Source of the DNA: Acholoe squamosa
Lineage: Eukaryota > Annelida > Polychaeta > Phyllodocida > Polynoidae
NCBI GenBank assembly: GCA_949317995.1
Contig: OX439050.1
Location: forward strand, 45,943,777-46,007,776
Direction: 5' to 3'
Length of the DNA: 64,000 nt
The position numbers and the translations under genes are program-made. The notes beneath the pieces were generated by a model. It was not told the DNA's origin. It was given only the letters and a program-made list of their open reading frames with translations, and did not search any database. Of the stretch, positions 46,173 to 58,053 are shown piece by piece (the first letter of the stretch is position 1; each line of letters begins with the position of its first letter).

Positions 46173-46679
46173 TTACCCTATCCCAAAATCAACTCTCACT
46201 CAGCATTGTGACTTTATCACCACCATTGCCAAATTTAGGAGATGGCAGCACTGTTCAATATGACTTTGTGGACAATTAAGGAGGTGTGTGCCCTTTGAGT
46301 ATCAAAAGTTGAATCAAGTAAGATTTACACAGAGGAAATATCAACCAAATTTTGTTAGAAACTTTCACAACTATCCATTGACGCCTCACACAGAGTGATG
46401 ACCCGGGTGATAACCAGTGCTGCCAAATCTGGTAACACTGAGTGATCACCAACATTGTCATCTGAGGCTTAGTGATAAGCGCCATGGCCATCCCTGGTGA
46501 TCTTGTGCCATAATGGCAGCAATAGTGCCTGCGAGTTCCATCTAGTGACATGAGTGAGGCACTCACACAGAATGACGAGGAGTCATGACAATTTGCTGGG
46601 ATCATGAATGCTCCACCAGGAGCATTTTGCGACAGGTCCACCACAAAACCGGCACAAATCTTAGTTGAATGCTGACCAT

Positions 46680-46694
46680 TGGGGGGGGGGGGGG
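46680..46694. repeat. Poly-G run
   Basis: About 14 consecutive G bases on the plus strand. Confidence 0.9.
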
Positions 46695-46824
46695 TGCGTG
46701 TGATAAATCTACTTTTGTTCAGATACCAGCTCTTGAAAACTAGATGCATGGTCTAAAAACATGGGAAATCACAAAAATGATTTTTGAACCCTGTGGTCTC
46801 GTTTAATATCCTTTGATATCGGGC

Positions 46825-47421
46825 ACGAGTCATGAATTATCCATTAACTTCTTATTTTATTACACGATTAAAGTGTTAAACGCGTTTAACACTTAAGAAG
46901 TGTTGAGAAAAGTGGGACAAATAAGTGTTTAACCAAGTGTTTAACTTCTAAACACTGGTGTTTAATCCCTAAACACTGTTTTTACAGTGTAGCCTGTCTT
47001 ACTGGTGTGATTGCCTCTATAATTGTAATGCCATTCTCACCTTGCACATGTGACAAAGCTGGGGTTGCTCCTAACCAGACCCAACCTATGACATTCTATA
47101 TATACAGGCAAACACACACTGTTTCTCGTCAGTCCCTGTGGCGCACTGCATAGGGAGCTGGCATGTAAATCAGTAGTGTATGGGTTTGACCCCTGCCCTT
47201 GGCAATGGAATTATCGTAGGTTTTAACATGTGACACATGACATGTCTCAAATTTGTAAGGCATGCCTGATATCCATGGATGACAGGCACTGGGTGCCTGA
47301 TATCCATGAATAACAGCACACCTTACAATGTCATGATGCATGCATCATGATGTGCAATATCGACAGGTCAGAATGGGAATATCCAGAAAAAGCAGTCAAA
47401 ATCACAGAAGTGGTGTAATAA
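46825..47421 (-). repeat. Composite tRNA-derived repeat, copy 3 (partial)
   Basis: Same order as copy 1. Part of the foldback end (TCATGAATTATCCATTAACT, 46830) is followed by TTATTTTATTACACGA. After ~260 bp of other sequence comes the tRNA-like head (CCTGTGGCGCACTGCATAGG at 47136) with CATGCATCATGATG and AATATCGACAGG further on, ending TGGTGTAATAA at 47421. It abuts the left edge of duplicated unit 2 exactly. Confidence 0.75.
46868..46990. repeat. Cluster of GTGTTTAA palindromes
   Basis: A perfect palindrome centred on TTAAACGCGTTTAA (46868-46895) is followed by repeated GTGTTTAA and TAAACACT half sites through 46975, about seven in 120 bp. It lies inside the composite repeat copy and is absent from its sister copies. 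Confidence 0.7.
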
Positions 47422-47689
47422 CATGCAATACTAGTATTGTCTGGCAAAGGAGATTCATACCTTCCCAAAATGGGGTTTGCCATAATTCCTGTATCTCTAT
47501 CCATTAGGCTTCCAGGGCCTTGGAAAGATAGGGTACTTTTTAAAAAAGTTCCGCAATTTCACAGGGTACCTAGTAACAATAGGATCGGAATGACGGCCCC
47601 TATGATTAATATACTGTTCGCAGACAGACACTCAGTGTTTATTCTGTAATATCAGTACATAAGAAGTAGATATAATCCTCGGTTTAGAG

Positions 47690-49359
47690 TTATGTGCCAT
47701 CTGTGATGATGTTGTGGTGCCACCTGGTGTAGTTGTAGATGTACCAAAATGGGCAGGAGTAGGACACCACCACAGTACACAGGATCAGGATGTTGCACTG
47801 TAATCAAGAAAATAGGGAATGTTTAGGAAGAGGTTGTTATCAAGAGGGGGTGGTGAGTTTTCCCCCCTTGACACCACTCAAAACTTTTCAATATAGTAAA
47901 ATTGAGGTCACTTATTTATGACCTTTTAAACAATGGTCATCAGATTAAAGATATTTAAAACCAGTGTAAGAAAAAATCCCTGACGACCATTTACTTTTCG
48001 AGGGACAATATGTAGAATGTATATGTATGATTTGAGACCATTACCGGTATGAAGCCCATGGAACTCACAGATGCCCAAAAAAAGGTAATAGTAGCATGTG
48101 ATACTTGAGAGACCACCAATACCATACCCCATTCCAAACAATTTTCCAAAGTGCATTGTTGGAAAGCTGGAAAATTATTTTTGAGAGAATGGTATGGCTA
48201 GGGAAGAATAATACATTGTTTGTGTGAAAATTTACTTCTATCTGGCATAAACCTTTTCTGTAAGGGTGATGGAAACATGATGACCCTAAGGATACTGTTC
48301 CTACGCTGTCCATCAGTGACTGATGTCCATCAGTCTACAGTTTATTCTGATTTTGGTTTAGGTGCTCACATGGCACTGGCCTAAATAATTCTTCTTCAAA
48401 ACAGCCTGTTTAACATTACTTTTGGCCATGATAGGGGACCATAAACGATGTTGTGCAAGTATAGCTTTTTTTGTTGACCAGGACAGAGCAGTACAAAAGT
48501 GACCAAAATATGACTCAAGATGTACCTCATAGATTGCTCCTGAATTCAGGGTGCCTCTTATACGTGGGGTGTACCTAATATGTGAGGTATTAAAGTACTT
48601 AATAATCAGTGCAGTGTTGTCGTAGAAATTGGCATAGGCTAATGACAAGCAGTTTATGTGTGGATCATTTTAACTCACGAGGTGCTGAGGAAGGCTATGG
48701 CTGAGGTGTAAGTAAATGACTTTCCAATAGTGGTGCTGATGGCAGCCTCTTGTTGCCATAAGGACACTCCCTTCATAAACACTGCAGCTGTGCATGCCAC
48801 CAACATGGAGGGCGCCACTGCAGCTTGGGCTTGGTATATGATGGGCCCAGATATTAGCTTAGCATGTGTGTAATCAATTACTGACCCAGCAAAAGGGGCA
48901 CACAACAGGGCACCCAATAACGACCATGCCTGAAGGTCAGTGTAGAAACTAACTGCAAATAGAAGGAAAGGACATAGTATCATTATGAAGAACTGCCACA
49001 GACATTTATTCAATGTCCATAACTATTTTTCACCAATTACTTACTCCAGAACTTATTTGAGACCAGTGATTATACATACCGTGTCACTTAAACAAAATGG
49101 TATATACTTTTGGGGGATCCTTCAATGACAGCACTGTTCCTTACATTTTGTCACTGTTGCAATGGTATATAAATAGAACATTGCTTACCTTTATCTTTGT
49201 CACCATTTGTGATCTGGGTGATCCACTTATTGTGGCTGTTGGTGTGCATCTGCCAACAGACATGGATCACAGAAAACCATACCACAAAGAGTACATAGAT
49301 AGGGCTAAATATGCACATCTTTAATATTCTCTTGACCTCTTTGCATTTCACCGGCAGGT
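47690..49359 (-). pseudogene. Truncated duplicate of the SLC43-like gene
   Basis: Four exons match exons 7-10 of the gene at 29.8-42.8 kb: 49189-49359 (171 nt), 48679-48952 (274 nt, an in-frame 15-nt loss relative to the parent), 48045-48166 and 47690-47797. Splice sites are preserved. The 48045-48166 exon has one extra A/T in a homopolymer (seven versus six) and reads YYYLFLGICEFHG instead of the parental YYYLFWASASSMG. This is a frameshift. The last exon ends two codons earlier. Exons 1-6 are absent and replaced by a LINE and other elements. It is therefore a pseudogene, though most of the retained protein sequence is well conserved, suggesting a fairly recent loss. Confidence 0.85.
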
Positions 49360-49559
49360 CTGCATACAATTAGAAAAGTACCATGATACACCATCCCTGC
49401 ACATAAGGTTCAGGCTTGGTTCATGCCAGACATTTTGAGCACACTCACAGCTAAATTATGACAGATTTTGTGCAGTTCTATAGCTTATAATCTTCACCTA
49501 TAAAGAGCCATCCCAGCTTTAGCTGACCCTGTATGGCAAATTCATACTGATAAATTATA

Positions 49560-52406
49560 TCCCCCCCCCTGATCATTTTACAATAGAATTTATACAGCAA
49601 GCATTGGCAAGGTCTGATTTGATTATACATCGATAGAGTCGATTAAGACTTTCTTAGATATAGCCTTAAATCTATCCACGTCTCTCACAATTCTAGTGTT
49701 AGTTTCTAGATTGTTCCAGATTTGAGCGCATAGACATTCCGGTGACTTGGCATATGCTGTACAGTTGATTTTTTCATAATTTAATACATGTGCGCTAGAA
49801 AATCTAGTAATTCTTACATTAGGTTTGATATACTTTTTCATTGTAGATCTTTTAAAAGCTAGCATTTTAATATGATGATGTTTTCTAGCCTCTAACATGG
49901 GAGTACCAGTTTCTCTATGGACAAAATTGGTTGGAGTCAGTAGGTGAACGTCTAAGCAGGTTTTTAAACATTTGTTTTGTAGTCGTTGTAGTTCTAATAG
50001 TAGGCCAGCTTTAGCTCCATTGTACAATATATCACAATAATCAATGATAGGGATAATATCCATCTCATACATTCTTATTCTTGCAGTGGTTGACAAATAT
50101 TTTCTGGTTTTATACAAGATTAATGATTTAAAGCGAGCATTTTTTATAACATTTCTTAAGTACATATTAAAATTCAATTCTTGGTCCAAAGTTACCCCTA
50201 GATATTTGTATGATGAGACATTCATTAGTGTTTTTCCATTCAGGACAATTTTAGGCTTCTGTATCCTTTTAAATTTAGTTGAAGAAGCAAAGGTCATAAT
50301 TTTTGTTTTCGATTCATTCATTGTTAATTTGTTAGCCGATGACCAAAGAGAAAAGGTATTTAGGGCAGTTGTGAGTTCATTTAATAATAAATCAATGTTT
50401 TTTCCTGATACATATAGGACTGAGTCGTCCGCATATAGCAGAGTTTTATGTATATCATTTTCAGAAATGCAGTCATTAATATATAATAAAAAGAACAAAG
50501 GACCCAAAATTGAACCCTGAGGTACTCCACATGTCAAATTAGCCTTTTCAGAACGGATATGGTTAGCTATAGAACATTGTTGTCTCCTGGACAAATAATT
50601 TTCAATCAAAGTCAGATTTATATTTCTAATTCCATATTGCTCAAGTTTATATAATAATATTAAATGGTTTACTGAATCAAATGCCTTTTATATCTATAAA
50701 AGCCACAATTGTTATGTTACCATTATTTCTATTTTTTAATACATCATCAACCAATACCGATATAGAGTCTAGCGTAGATTTACATTTTTGATAGCCACCT
50801 TGAATTTTTGATAAAATATTGTATCTGTCTAGGTGATAACTTACTTTATTATGAATGAGTCTCTCTAGTACTTTGCCTGGAACAGGTAGAACAGTAATTG
50901 GCCTGAGATTAGATACATTGGACGGATCGGCACCTTTTGGTAGAAGAGTTACAGTAGCAATTTTCCAGCTATCTGGTATTAAACCAGTATTAGTAATCAG
51001 ATTAATAATTTTAATAAATTTCTGAGGAAACTTCAGCATTGACTTCTTAAATATATCAGTAGATAAATAGTCTATGGCTGAAGATTTAGATACATCTATA
51101 TTCAATAATTTCTTCGTCAGTGAAGTTCATATCTGCCATATCCACCTCACAGCGAGTACCTTTAAAATTAAATATAGTGTTGTGTTGCTCAGCAAGTCTG
51201 GGTCCTATCTCCGCAAAAAAGTTATTAATGTAAGTAGATCATTCATCGAGATTACCTGGCCATTTTCATCTGTTAACATAATAGATTTATTTGTATTTTT
51301 ATTTGAAGGGAAAATTTCTTTCATCGTACTCCAAAATCTTTTTGTATCATTTTTGAAGATCTCTGATAAATTGGAATAATATGTCTCCTTGGCATGTTCA
51401 ATCTCTCGATTCACTACATTTCGACACTCTCTGGCTCTATGCCAAGAGATAATATCCATACGTTGCCTTGCTAACTTTAGTAACATATTCTTGTCGTTAA
51501 TTCTTTCAAGAAGTTCATTGGACATCCATGGGCTGGGCTTGTCGACAACTTTGAAACCTTTTACAGGACATTGCAAATCTAGCATTCTTTTTATCATATT
51601 TTCTAATATATCCCAGCATATAGATGGATCATTAGTCTGATTAAAGAGGTCCCAATTACAATTTTCCAAGTCTGTGTAAAATCTTTCTATGTCAAGCTTA
51701 TTATATGATCTGCCCAGGAAGATTCTGTAATTCTTCTTTACATGTATTTGAAACTTCTGTACATATACCGGTAAGTGGTCAGATAAATGTATATTAAGTG
51801 GACCACTAGAGGTGATATTATCACAGTTTGAAAAAATAAGGTCTATGCATGTATTAGTACCCGATGTGGTTGTAACCTCATTTACCAGCTGAACCAAATG
51901 AAAATGATCAAAGGTTTCTATGAGGAGCTGCTTATCTGGTGTATTAGATAATATATTTACCTATCTAAGTTTTCAATTTGTAGGAGTAAAGCGCGTATGG
52001 TGTTACAAAATTCCATAAGATTACCAGAAGGTAGTCTATATATATTACAGACAATACACTTTTTATTAGCTCCTTTGGCTGATAGTAACCATTGGATTTC
52101 AATATTTTCATTTGTTCTATTTAGATTTTTGAACTTGTCTATTGAACACGACAGGCCCTCATCAACATATGCACATAGTCCACCTCCTCTATAGACACTG
52201 ATTCTGTCCTGGCGAAAAAGGTTATATCTTGGAAAACTATACAAATTACTACAGTCCAACTGGTTCAACCATGTCTCAGAAAATAGTATAATATCTATGT
52301 GGCAATCATCTAGTTCTTCTTTGATTTTTGTAAACTTATTTCTTACACTCCTGGCATTCATATGCACTACCGAGAAACCTTTTTTGAATTTTTCTTTCAA
52401 CGACAT
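49560..52406 (-). mobile_element. Near full-length LINE ORF2, CR1/Jockey group
   Basis: The minus strand encodes an APE endonuclease (VVHMNARSVRNK, LFSETWLNQLD, GGGLCAYVDEGL; 51.96-52.4 kb). A second endonuclease part with HLSDHLPVYV lies near 51.8 kb. A linker and RT follow with LRPITVLPVPGKVLERL, GVPQGSILGPLFFLLYIND and LLYADDSVLYV (about 50.2-51.1 kb). A long C-terminal domain ends at a stop at 49623. The expected GDFN motif between the two endonuclease parts is missing, consistent with a small deletion near 51.95 kb. The frame breaks about three times, so the copy is inactive. It replaced transporter exons 1-6 territory in the duplicate block. It resembles but is not the same as the 4-6.3 kb LINE. 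Confidence 0.9.
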
Positions 52407-52409
52407 GTT

Positions 52410-52800
52410 AGATATAGAGAGACATTAATCAGTGTGACTTTCGCATGTATACATTTTCCATCATTATATGTCTTCAATCTCTTTGCCAATATATTTTTAT
52501 ACACGATCATAAACCCCATATCAGAGAAATAAAAAATTTCATTCCCCCCTCCCACCATGGGCTGACAGCTCTTGTGGCTACCCAAGTATGCAAACATTGA
52601 GTTTTCGCAGTTAGGTTTCAGAGGCTATATGCACATACAATTCATTTAATATATGGAAACCATGTTTGAAAATTATTAAAGGTAAACAATCCCGTAGATT
52701 TGTATGTTCAGCTCTTAAAGGTCAGCATTCCCATACTGTCTATACATTTATATAGTACATATACCGGTACATCATTGTAATACAGTCTATAATTATAAGT
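52410..52800. other. AT-rich spacer
   Basis: No gene is seen. It may include the 5' untranslated part of the adjacent LINE. Confidence 0.4.
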
Positions 52801-53148
52801 CTATTCCTCATCTGGGTTGGGTGCGTTCCGGTCAGCCTCGTTGATCAGTTGTGTACGTATTCTTTGTAGAATCTGACCCATAAGGTTTTCTCCCTTGATG
52901 TTTCCAGATGTACATTGGTTAGACTGTCCAAAATACATTTTCACACCCCAAATGGGGTGGAAGCTAGCTTCATATAAGTTTTTATCCTTAGTGGAGACTA
53001 GATAGTTCCTCATACAGTCTATGGAGAACTTTTCATTGTTGATTTCTTGCATAATTGACTCGGCCTTTTTATTCCGGCCCTCACGACATGCCAGTTGGGA
53101 AGTTTTACCTGATTTGGATTGAACAGCTCAAATCCAAATTGGGTACGA
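52801..53148 (-). CDS. NADAR/YbiA-like domain, C-terminal part
   Basis: A minus-strand open frame resembles the C-terminal half of NADAR-domain proteins (YbiA family). These act on ADP-ribose-linked or related N-glycosidic substrates. Landmarks are a charged helix (KAESIMQEINNEKFSID), then LVSTKDKNLYEASFHPIWG, corresponding to the family's (T-x-D-x-x-L-x-EAS-x-x-D-x-x-WG) block. KGENLMGQILQRIRTQL follows, matching the G-x-N-x-L-G-x-x-L-M-x-V-R-x-x-L ending. The first half with the other active-site residues is absent, since a stop lies just upstream. It stands head-to-head with the C2H2 gag-like fossil at 53.19 kb and may belong to that element. The call rests on motif spacing read by eye. 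Confidence 0.5.
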
Positions 53149-53186
53149 TATACCACTATGAGTCCAGGACCAAGGTCTAATGGGCT

Positions 53187-55320
53187 ATGACACAATGGGG
53201 ACCAAGCGGCAGCCGCAGCAAGTGCCCATTCGAGTCGTGTCAGCTCTCACTCACTGGGGCAAAGATCTTCGATACGAAGCCTCGGTTCGCCAGGCACATT
53301 GTGGAGCACCATATGCACCATAAGCCCTTGATGAGGTGTGTCCCTGGAGACCGCCCCAGCAAGCTGTGTGACGGCACCTTCGTGACCAACCGGCACCGGG
53401 ACCTGGCTCTGCATCTGCAGAAAGCCCACGGTACCGGCCTGGAAAAGACACGGAAGCGTGCGGTAAAGTGCTTCAACGAGCTCCTGGTGAAGTGGGCTAC
53501 GTTGACCGTCAATGATGTGCGAGAGCAGGCGTTTGAACCCGAGTTCTGCGCCTGGAGGAGTGGTAATATTACCACTTATTTTGCAGTAAACCCCTCAAGT
53601 ACTAAATTCGGAATGCCCACCAAGGTGCATCTGAAGGTCAAGAAGTGGCGGGGTGACGACAAACGAGAGAAGGGAAAGCAGGCTTGTTTGAAGGGAACTG
53701 CTGGGGTTTTGGCTCCGTACACAACCACCTCCAAACGGACCCGCGCAGACCGATCCATAAGCCCGGTGGGCAATAGGGATCAGCCCAGACCAGCTAATCC
53801 AGCTGATCGTCGCCAGTCGGGACAACAAGTCTCAGCTTTCGATATGCCTGGCAACCAGACCCATCGGGTGGTCAGCCAGGCACCACCACCACCACCACAG
53901 TGCCCCCCGGGTGAAGCCACTGGAAGTCAGGATGACTGGAGTACCTTCTTCGGTGCCCCATCCGGCCACAGTGCATGAGAGGGTTCCTCCAGTAAACAGC
54001 GCCAGGCTTATGATGAGTACACGGCGAAGTTCCCTGCCAGATCCAGAACGACCTGATGGGTGAGTGGCAGTCCTTGCATCGCCAGAAGTCAATCGACTAC
54101 TGGCGAACCATGACTGAAGCCACCTTCAATCTGGTCTATAAGATCCAGAAGAGGGAGGAAGACAAAATTAAGGAGCAGGAGATAAAGCGGGTCGAGGAGG
54201 CCTATAAATCCTGCAGGGAGAAACAGAGGGAAGCCAAGAAGCTTAAGGAGTTCCACGCTGCTGATAACTTAAAGTACATCAATAGGTACAAGGAGGCAGA
54301 CTTGAAGTTCTTCCTCTGCTTTGGCAAGCACCTGGATGACTGGGACCGCACCGCGTCGTTTCTAGTCATCCCTTCGGGTGCCAAACCCGAGGCAGCGGGG
54401 GACAGCCCCTCTGAGGGCATGGGTGCCCTGAGTTTACTCAGTGACCCTAGCACCAAAGCCCTTAAGCTCCTTACTAAAGGCAGCAGCAGCTCGGCTCCCG
54501 TATCTAACCCAGAGCCAGCTGAGAAGATGGACACTGACGACGAGTCTGAGGACTTGTAAGTGTCCATCTGCCGGCTTCCCCTCATTAGTACCTGAGGGTA
54601 AAGGCATATGATATGCCAGAGATTAATTTCTCGGGGGACTACTTGGATCCGACAGACTGGAATGACGACCTGCAGCCAAGATGGACGCCACCCGAACCAC
54701 TCATGGATTACCACACAAACAGCGGGCTCCATCTTCCCATCCTCACCAGGGCACTACATACAGCAACGTGCCACCACTCGTTTGTCGCCGTATGGAGCTG
54801 CAGAAACCAGTCATTCCAGGTTCGCCGTAAGTTTAGTTTTATTGTAAGGGTGATCCTGCTACTCCGGTAGGACACCTCTTAAAGGCATATTTCTATGTAT
54901 AGTATAATTTTCTATAAACTATATCTTTATATAAACTGAACATAAAAAAAAAATTTCGGGTTACCTCACCTCTCGGGTCATTGATATTTCATATTGTATA
55001 TACTACTACACCATGTAATCTCCATAATAACAATATACATTTAAACACGTCATAACTATAATAACTTTGTAACACTGTTACTCATACATTCCACCATAGG
55101 TTGACGGTGCATAAGGCACCACCTCCTATTCATGTTATTATTTAGTTACTTCGGATTATATGTGACGATGCCTATTATTATGTATATTATTTATAATGCC
55201 CCTTAATGTCATACACTTTGTACAACATTGTTATAATAGACTTACCTATGTATATACTGTTATATAACTTTAACAATAGGTATTTTTTAACACCTACCCT
55301 AGGTAAAGTCTAGGGGGGGT
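53187..55320 (+). mobile_element. Fossil C2H2 gag-like region, copy B (LTR-element kin)
   Basis: Plus-strand GC-rich coding region unlike its AT-rich surroundings. It starts with two C2H2-like fingers (CPFESC...HIVEHH and a second ending LALHLQKAH). A basic central part is followed by SGQQVSAFDMPGNQTH and a polyproline stretch, then a coiled-coil C-terminal part ending KMDTDDESEDL. A small separate frame has PEINFSGDYLDPTDW and ATCHHSFVAVWSCRN. The 3' region runs to a purine tract before the LTR at 55323. The copy at 10.24 kb shares the order. It has a few breaks and no pol of its own. The layout suggests a gag-bearing retroelement with an unusual zinc-finger capsid-region protein. Confidence 0.6.
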
Positions 55321-55322
55321 GA

Positions 55323-55674
55323 TGTAGGGGCCGGAATCGTTGTATATATATTAGTGCGCTTCATCCGGGAGATGTGTTCGTGTGGTGCTCATTCCTTCTA
55401 TGCCAACCAGGCGTCGCTTTGCGGTACCCGTTGGGTACAAGAGGGGGCAGCACCACGCCTCGCGTCCAGCTCCTACTAAGGAGCTGGATGAACCGCAGAA
55501 GGGGACTGGACATAGTCCAGTCCAGACGTGTGTTTACTTAGCTATTAAAGGCCTACCCGAGTGGTAGGAAGTCTGGGGCTTTGCCCAACCCGAACTCCTC
55601 GTGTTGTGTTGGTATCTCTAGTGTTAAGCGAGCCAAAGAGCCACCCAACATATAAGTCGAAACGAACCGTTACA
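55323..55674 (+). repeat. Likely 3' LTR of the gag-like fossil
   Basis: About 352 bp starting TGTAGGGGCCGGAATCG and ending AACCGTTACA, preceded by the purine tract AAAGTCTAGGGGGGG. The TGTA/TACA ends and position fit an LTR. No matching 5' LTR was found, so the call is provisional. Confidence 0.45.
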
Positions 55675-55679
55675 GTATT

Positions 55680-56226
55680 AAATGGTAAATATCAAGCCCC
55701 ATGTTTGCTTTCTAGGATTTGCTCAAGTTGGAAGTGCACGTTATAAGTATGGTGCTTATCAGTGGGGTATTATATCATTGTCTACATTGTTTAAAAGCAG
55801 TTGAGAGAATGTTGGGACTATTTCTAAATTGAAGAGATGAATGAATCATAGCAAAATAACCCCAAGTATTACAAGTATTTTTGTGCTATATATATTCAAA
55901 ACTTCATGTTTGATTTACTGGTATGTTATATTAATTGAAGAGTTTTTAGTTTTTTAATGATATATGAACCTGTACAACTGGATTCATATGTAACCCTCTG
56001 AGAGGTTGCCTTTCCCCCAGACTACCACAGTAAGGAATCCATTGGTGATTGTTAGTGACATTGATTGCTTGCTAATAATGATTTCTACCTAGCAAGAATT
56101 AATTCACTTGTTTTTTGCCAAGCAATGCAGGCTTACCTGGTAACTCAGTCTCAGCTATACCGAATTATCAACCAAATTTCTCCCCTTCACTGCTGATTTC
56201 TTGGGGGGGACTGGCACTCAACAGAT
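55680..56226. other. Host sequence of duplicated unit 2, partly inverted
   Basis: 55775-55945 matches 40443-40620 in direct orientation. 56010-56226 matches the reverse complement of 41161-41400. The transporter exon that lies between these segments in unit 1 (40649-40890) is missing here. Confidence 0.75.
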
Positions 56227-57880
56227 GAGTGCAGGATGGTTACTGAAGGAGGTCAGAAGTCACAGGGGACAACCCCCAGTGCTTCGTGTGCTGACTTAAT
56301 CTCGGTCCTGTTGGAAGGGACTGCAGTGGAGCGTGACCCCAAGTGGATCCGGCTACTAGAGCGCCACAAAGCCGCTTTCCAGGAGGGGGACGATGATATG
56401 GGTCATACAGACGTGGTGTCGCATGCAATCAATACGGGAGACGCGGCCCCCATAAAAATGGCACCCCGGCGGTTAGCGCCCCATAGGCGAGAAGTGGTTG
56501 ACCAAGAGGTGGATAAGATGCTCCAGCAAGGGGTGATTGAGCCTGCTACAGGACCGTGAGCGAGCCCCGTGGTCCTGGTTAAGAAGAAGGATGGCCGGGT
56601 TCAGTTTTGCCGGAGGTTGAATGCCGTTACAGTGAAAGACGCCTACCCCCTACCTCGAATTGATGATTCGTTGGATTCAATGTTGGGTGCCCCTTGGTTC
56701 AGTACCATTGACTTGGCTTCAGGCTACTGGCAAGTTTCCATGGAGGAGGAGTCAAAACCAAAGACTGCGTGGCCTCTTCCAGTTTAGGGTGATGCCCCCC
56801 GGGCTCTGTAATGCCCCGGGGACGTTCAAGAGGCTCATGGAGATCGTCATGCGCAGGCTCCAATGGGCGGTGTGCCTCATATACTTGGATGACATCATAT
56901 ACTTGGATGACATCACAGGTCCCTGGAGGAACATGCGGAGCAGCAGGAACTGGTCTTGGGACGCCTACAAGAGGCTAGTCTAAAGATAAAGGCTTCCAAA
57001 TGCCAGTTGGTAAGAGAGCAGGTGAGCTTTCTGGGCCACCAGGTCAACAAAACAGGCATCAGCACTGATCCAGAGAAGATCGCGGCAGTGCCGATATCAG
57101 TGACGTAGGTACGCTCTTTCCTTGGGTTTGTTTGGTTATTATCGCAGCTTTGTACCAGGGTTTGCTTCAATTGCTAAGCTGCTGTCGGAGCTGACCGAGA
57201 AGAATAAGAAATTCCGCTGGGACCGGGAATGCACGGAGGCCTTCCAGACCCTTAAAGACAAGCTAGTTAGTACTCCCGTCCTGGCCTACCCAATGGTTGA
57301 AGGGCGCCTTCTCCTGGATACAGATGCTACTAATCTGGGCTTGGGCGTGGTACTGACTCAGGTGCAGGACAATCAGGAGCAACCATTGGCGTATGCAAGC
57401 CGCACTTTGAGTCGTTGCGAGAGAAACTATTGCGTGACGCGACGAGAGCTGCTGGCGGTAGTTTTCACAGTCAAAATGTTCCGGCATTATCTGGTGGGGC
57501 GCCCGGTGCGGATACGGACCAACCACGCTGCCCTTAAGTGGCTGGCCAGTTTCAAGGAGCCAGAGGGACAGGTGGCGAGGTGGTTGCAGTTATTGGAAAC
57601 GTTCGACCACGTTATAGAGCATCGCCCCAGGAGGGATCATGGCAACGCAGATGGCCTTTCTCGGAGGCCCTGTAGTCAGTGCGGTATGGGGGAACCCATG
57701 AGATCCCTGCTGTTCGAGGACCTCTCTGGGGGAGCTGGGGCGGCAGTTGAATCATTGTCCAAGTGTCGGGTTGTCACTCGAAGTGAGGCTGCCGTGGATA
57801 GGGCTACGGAAGAGAGGAAGGTCGAGAGGGAAAGCCCTGTGGCGGAAGCGGAGCCCTGAATATATCAAAGGGGTATATTT
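56227..57880 (+). mobile_element. Fossil Gypsy-type RT/RNase H fragment
   Basis: A plus-strand, GC-rich pol fragment. It covers the RT with [31 protein letters not shown] and VCLIYLDDIIY (56.4-57.0 kb). A connection segment and RNase H follow with LLLDTDATNLGLG, SRTLSRCERNYCVTRRELLA and RTNHAALKWL (57.2-57.7 kb). Protease, integrase and LTRs are absent. The fragment is broken and truncated at both ends and is bounded by sequence of the duplicated host block, so it inserted or was captured after that duplication. Confidence 0.85.
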
Positions 57881-58053
57881 GGGTATAAAGTACTGAGTTG
57901 GCATAGTGGCAGCCATGTTTGAAATTTCTGTGTTTTATACTTGAAGTGATCAGTTGCTTATAATCATTTTGTAATCAAAATTTAATACTGAATCTGATGG
58001 TGTATGTGAAGTTGTAGGAGGTTGATTTGTCGCTTGGTATTCATTAAATTGAT

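Noticed and set aside
46276-46749. 157-codon minus-strand frame as a gene
   Set aside because: It runs through relics of the 85-bp array and a poly-G run and has no motif or splice context.
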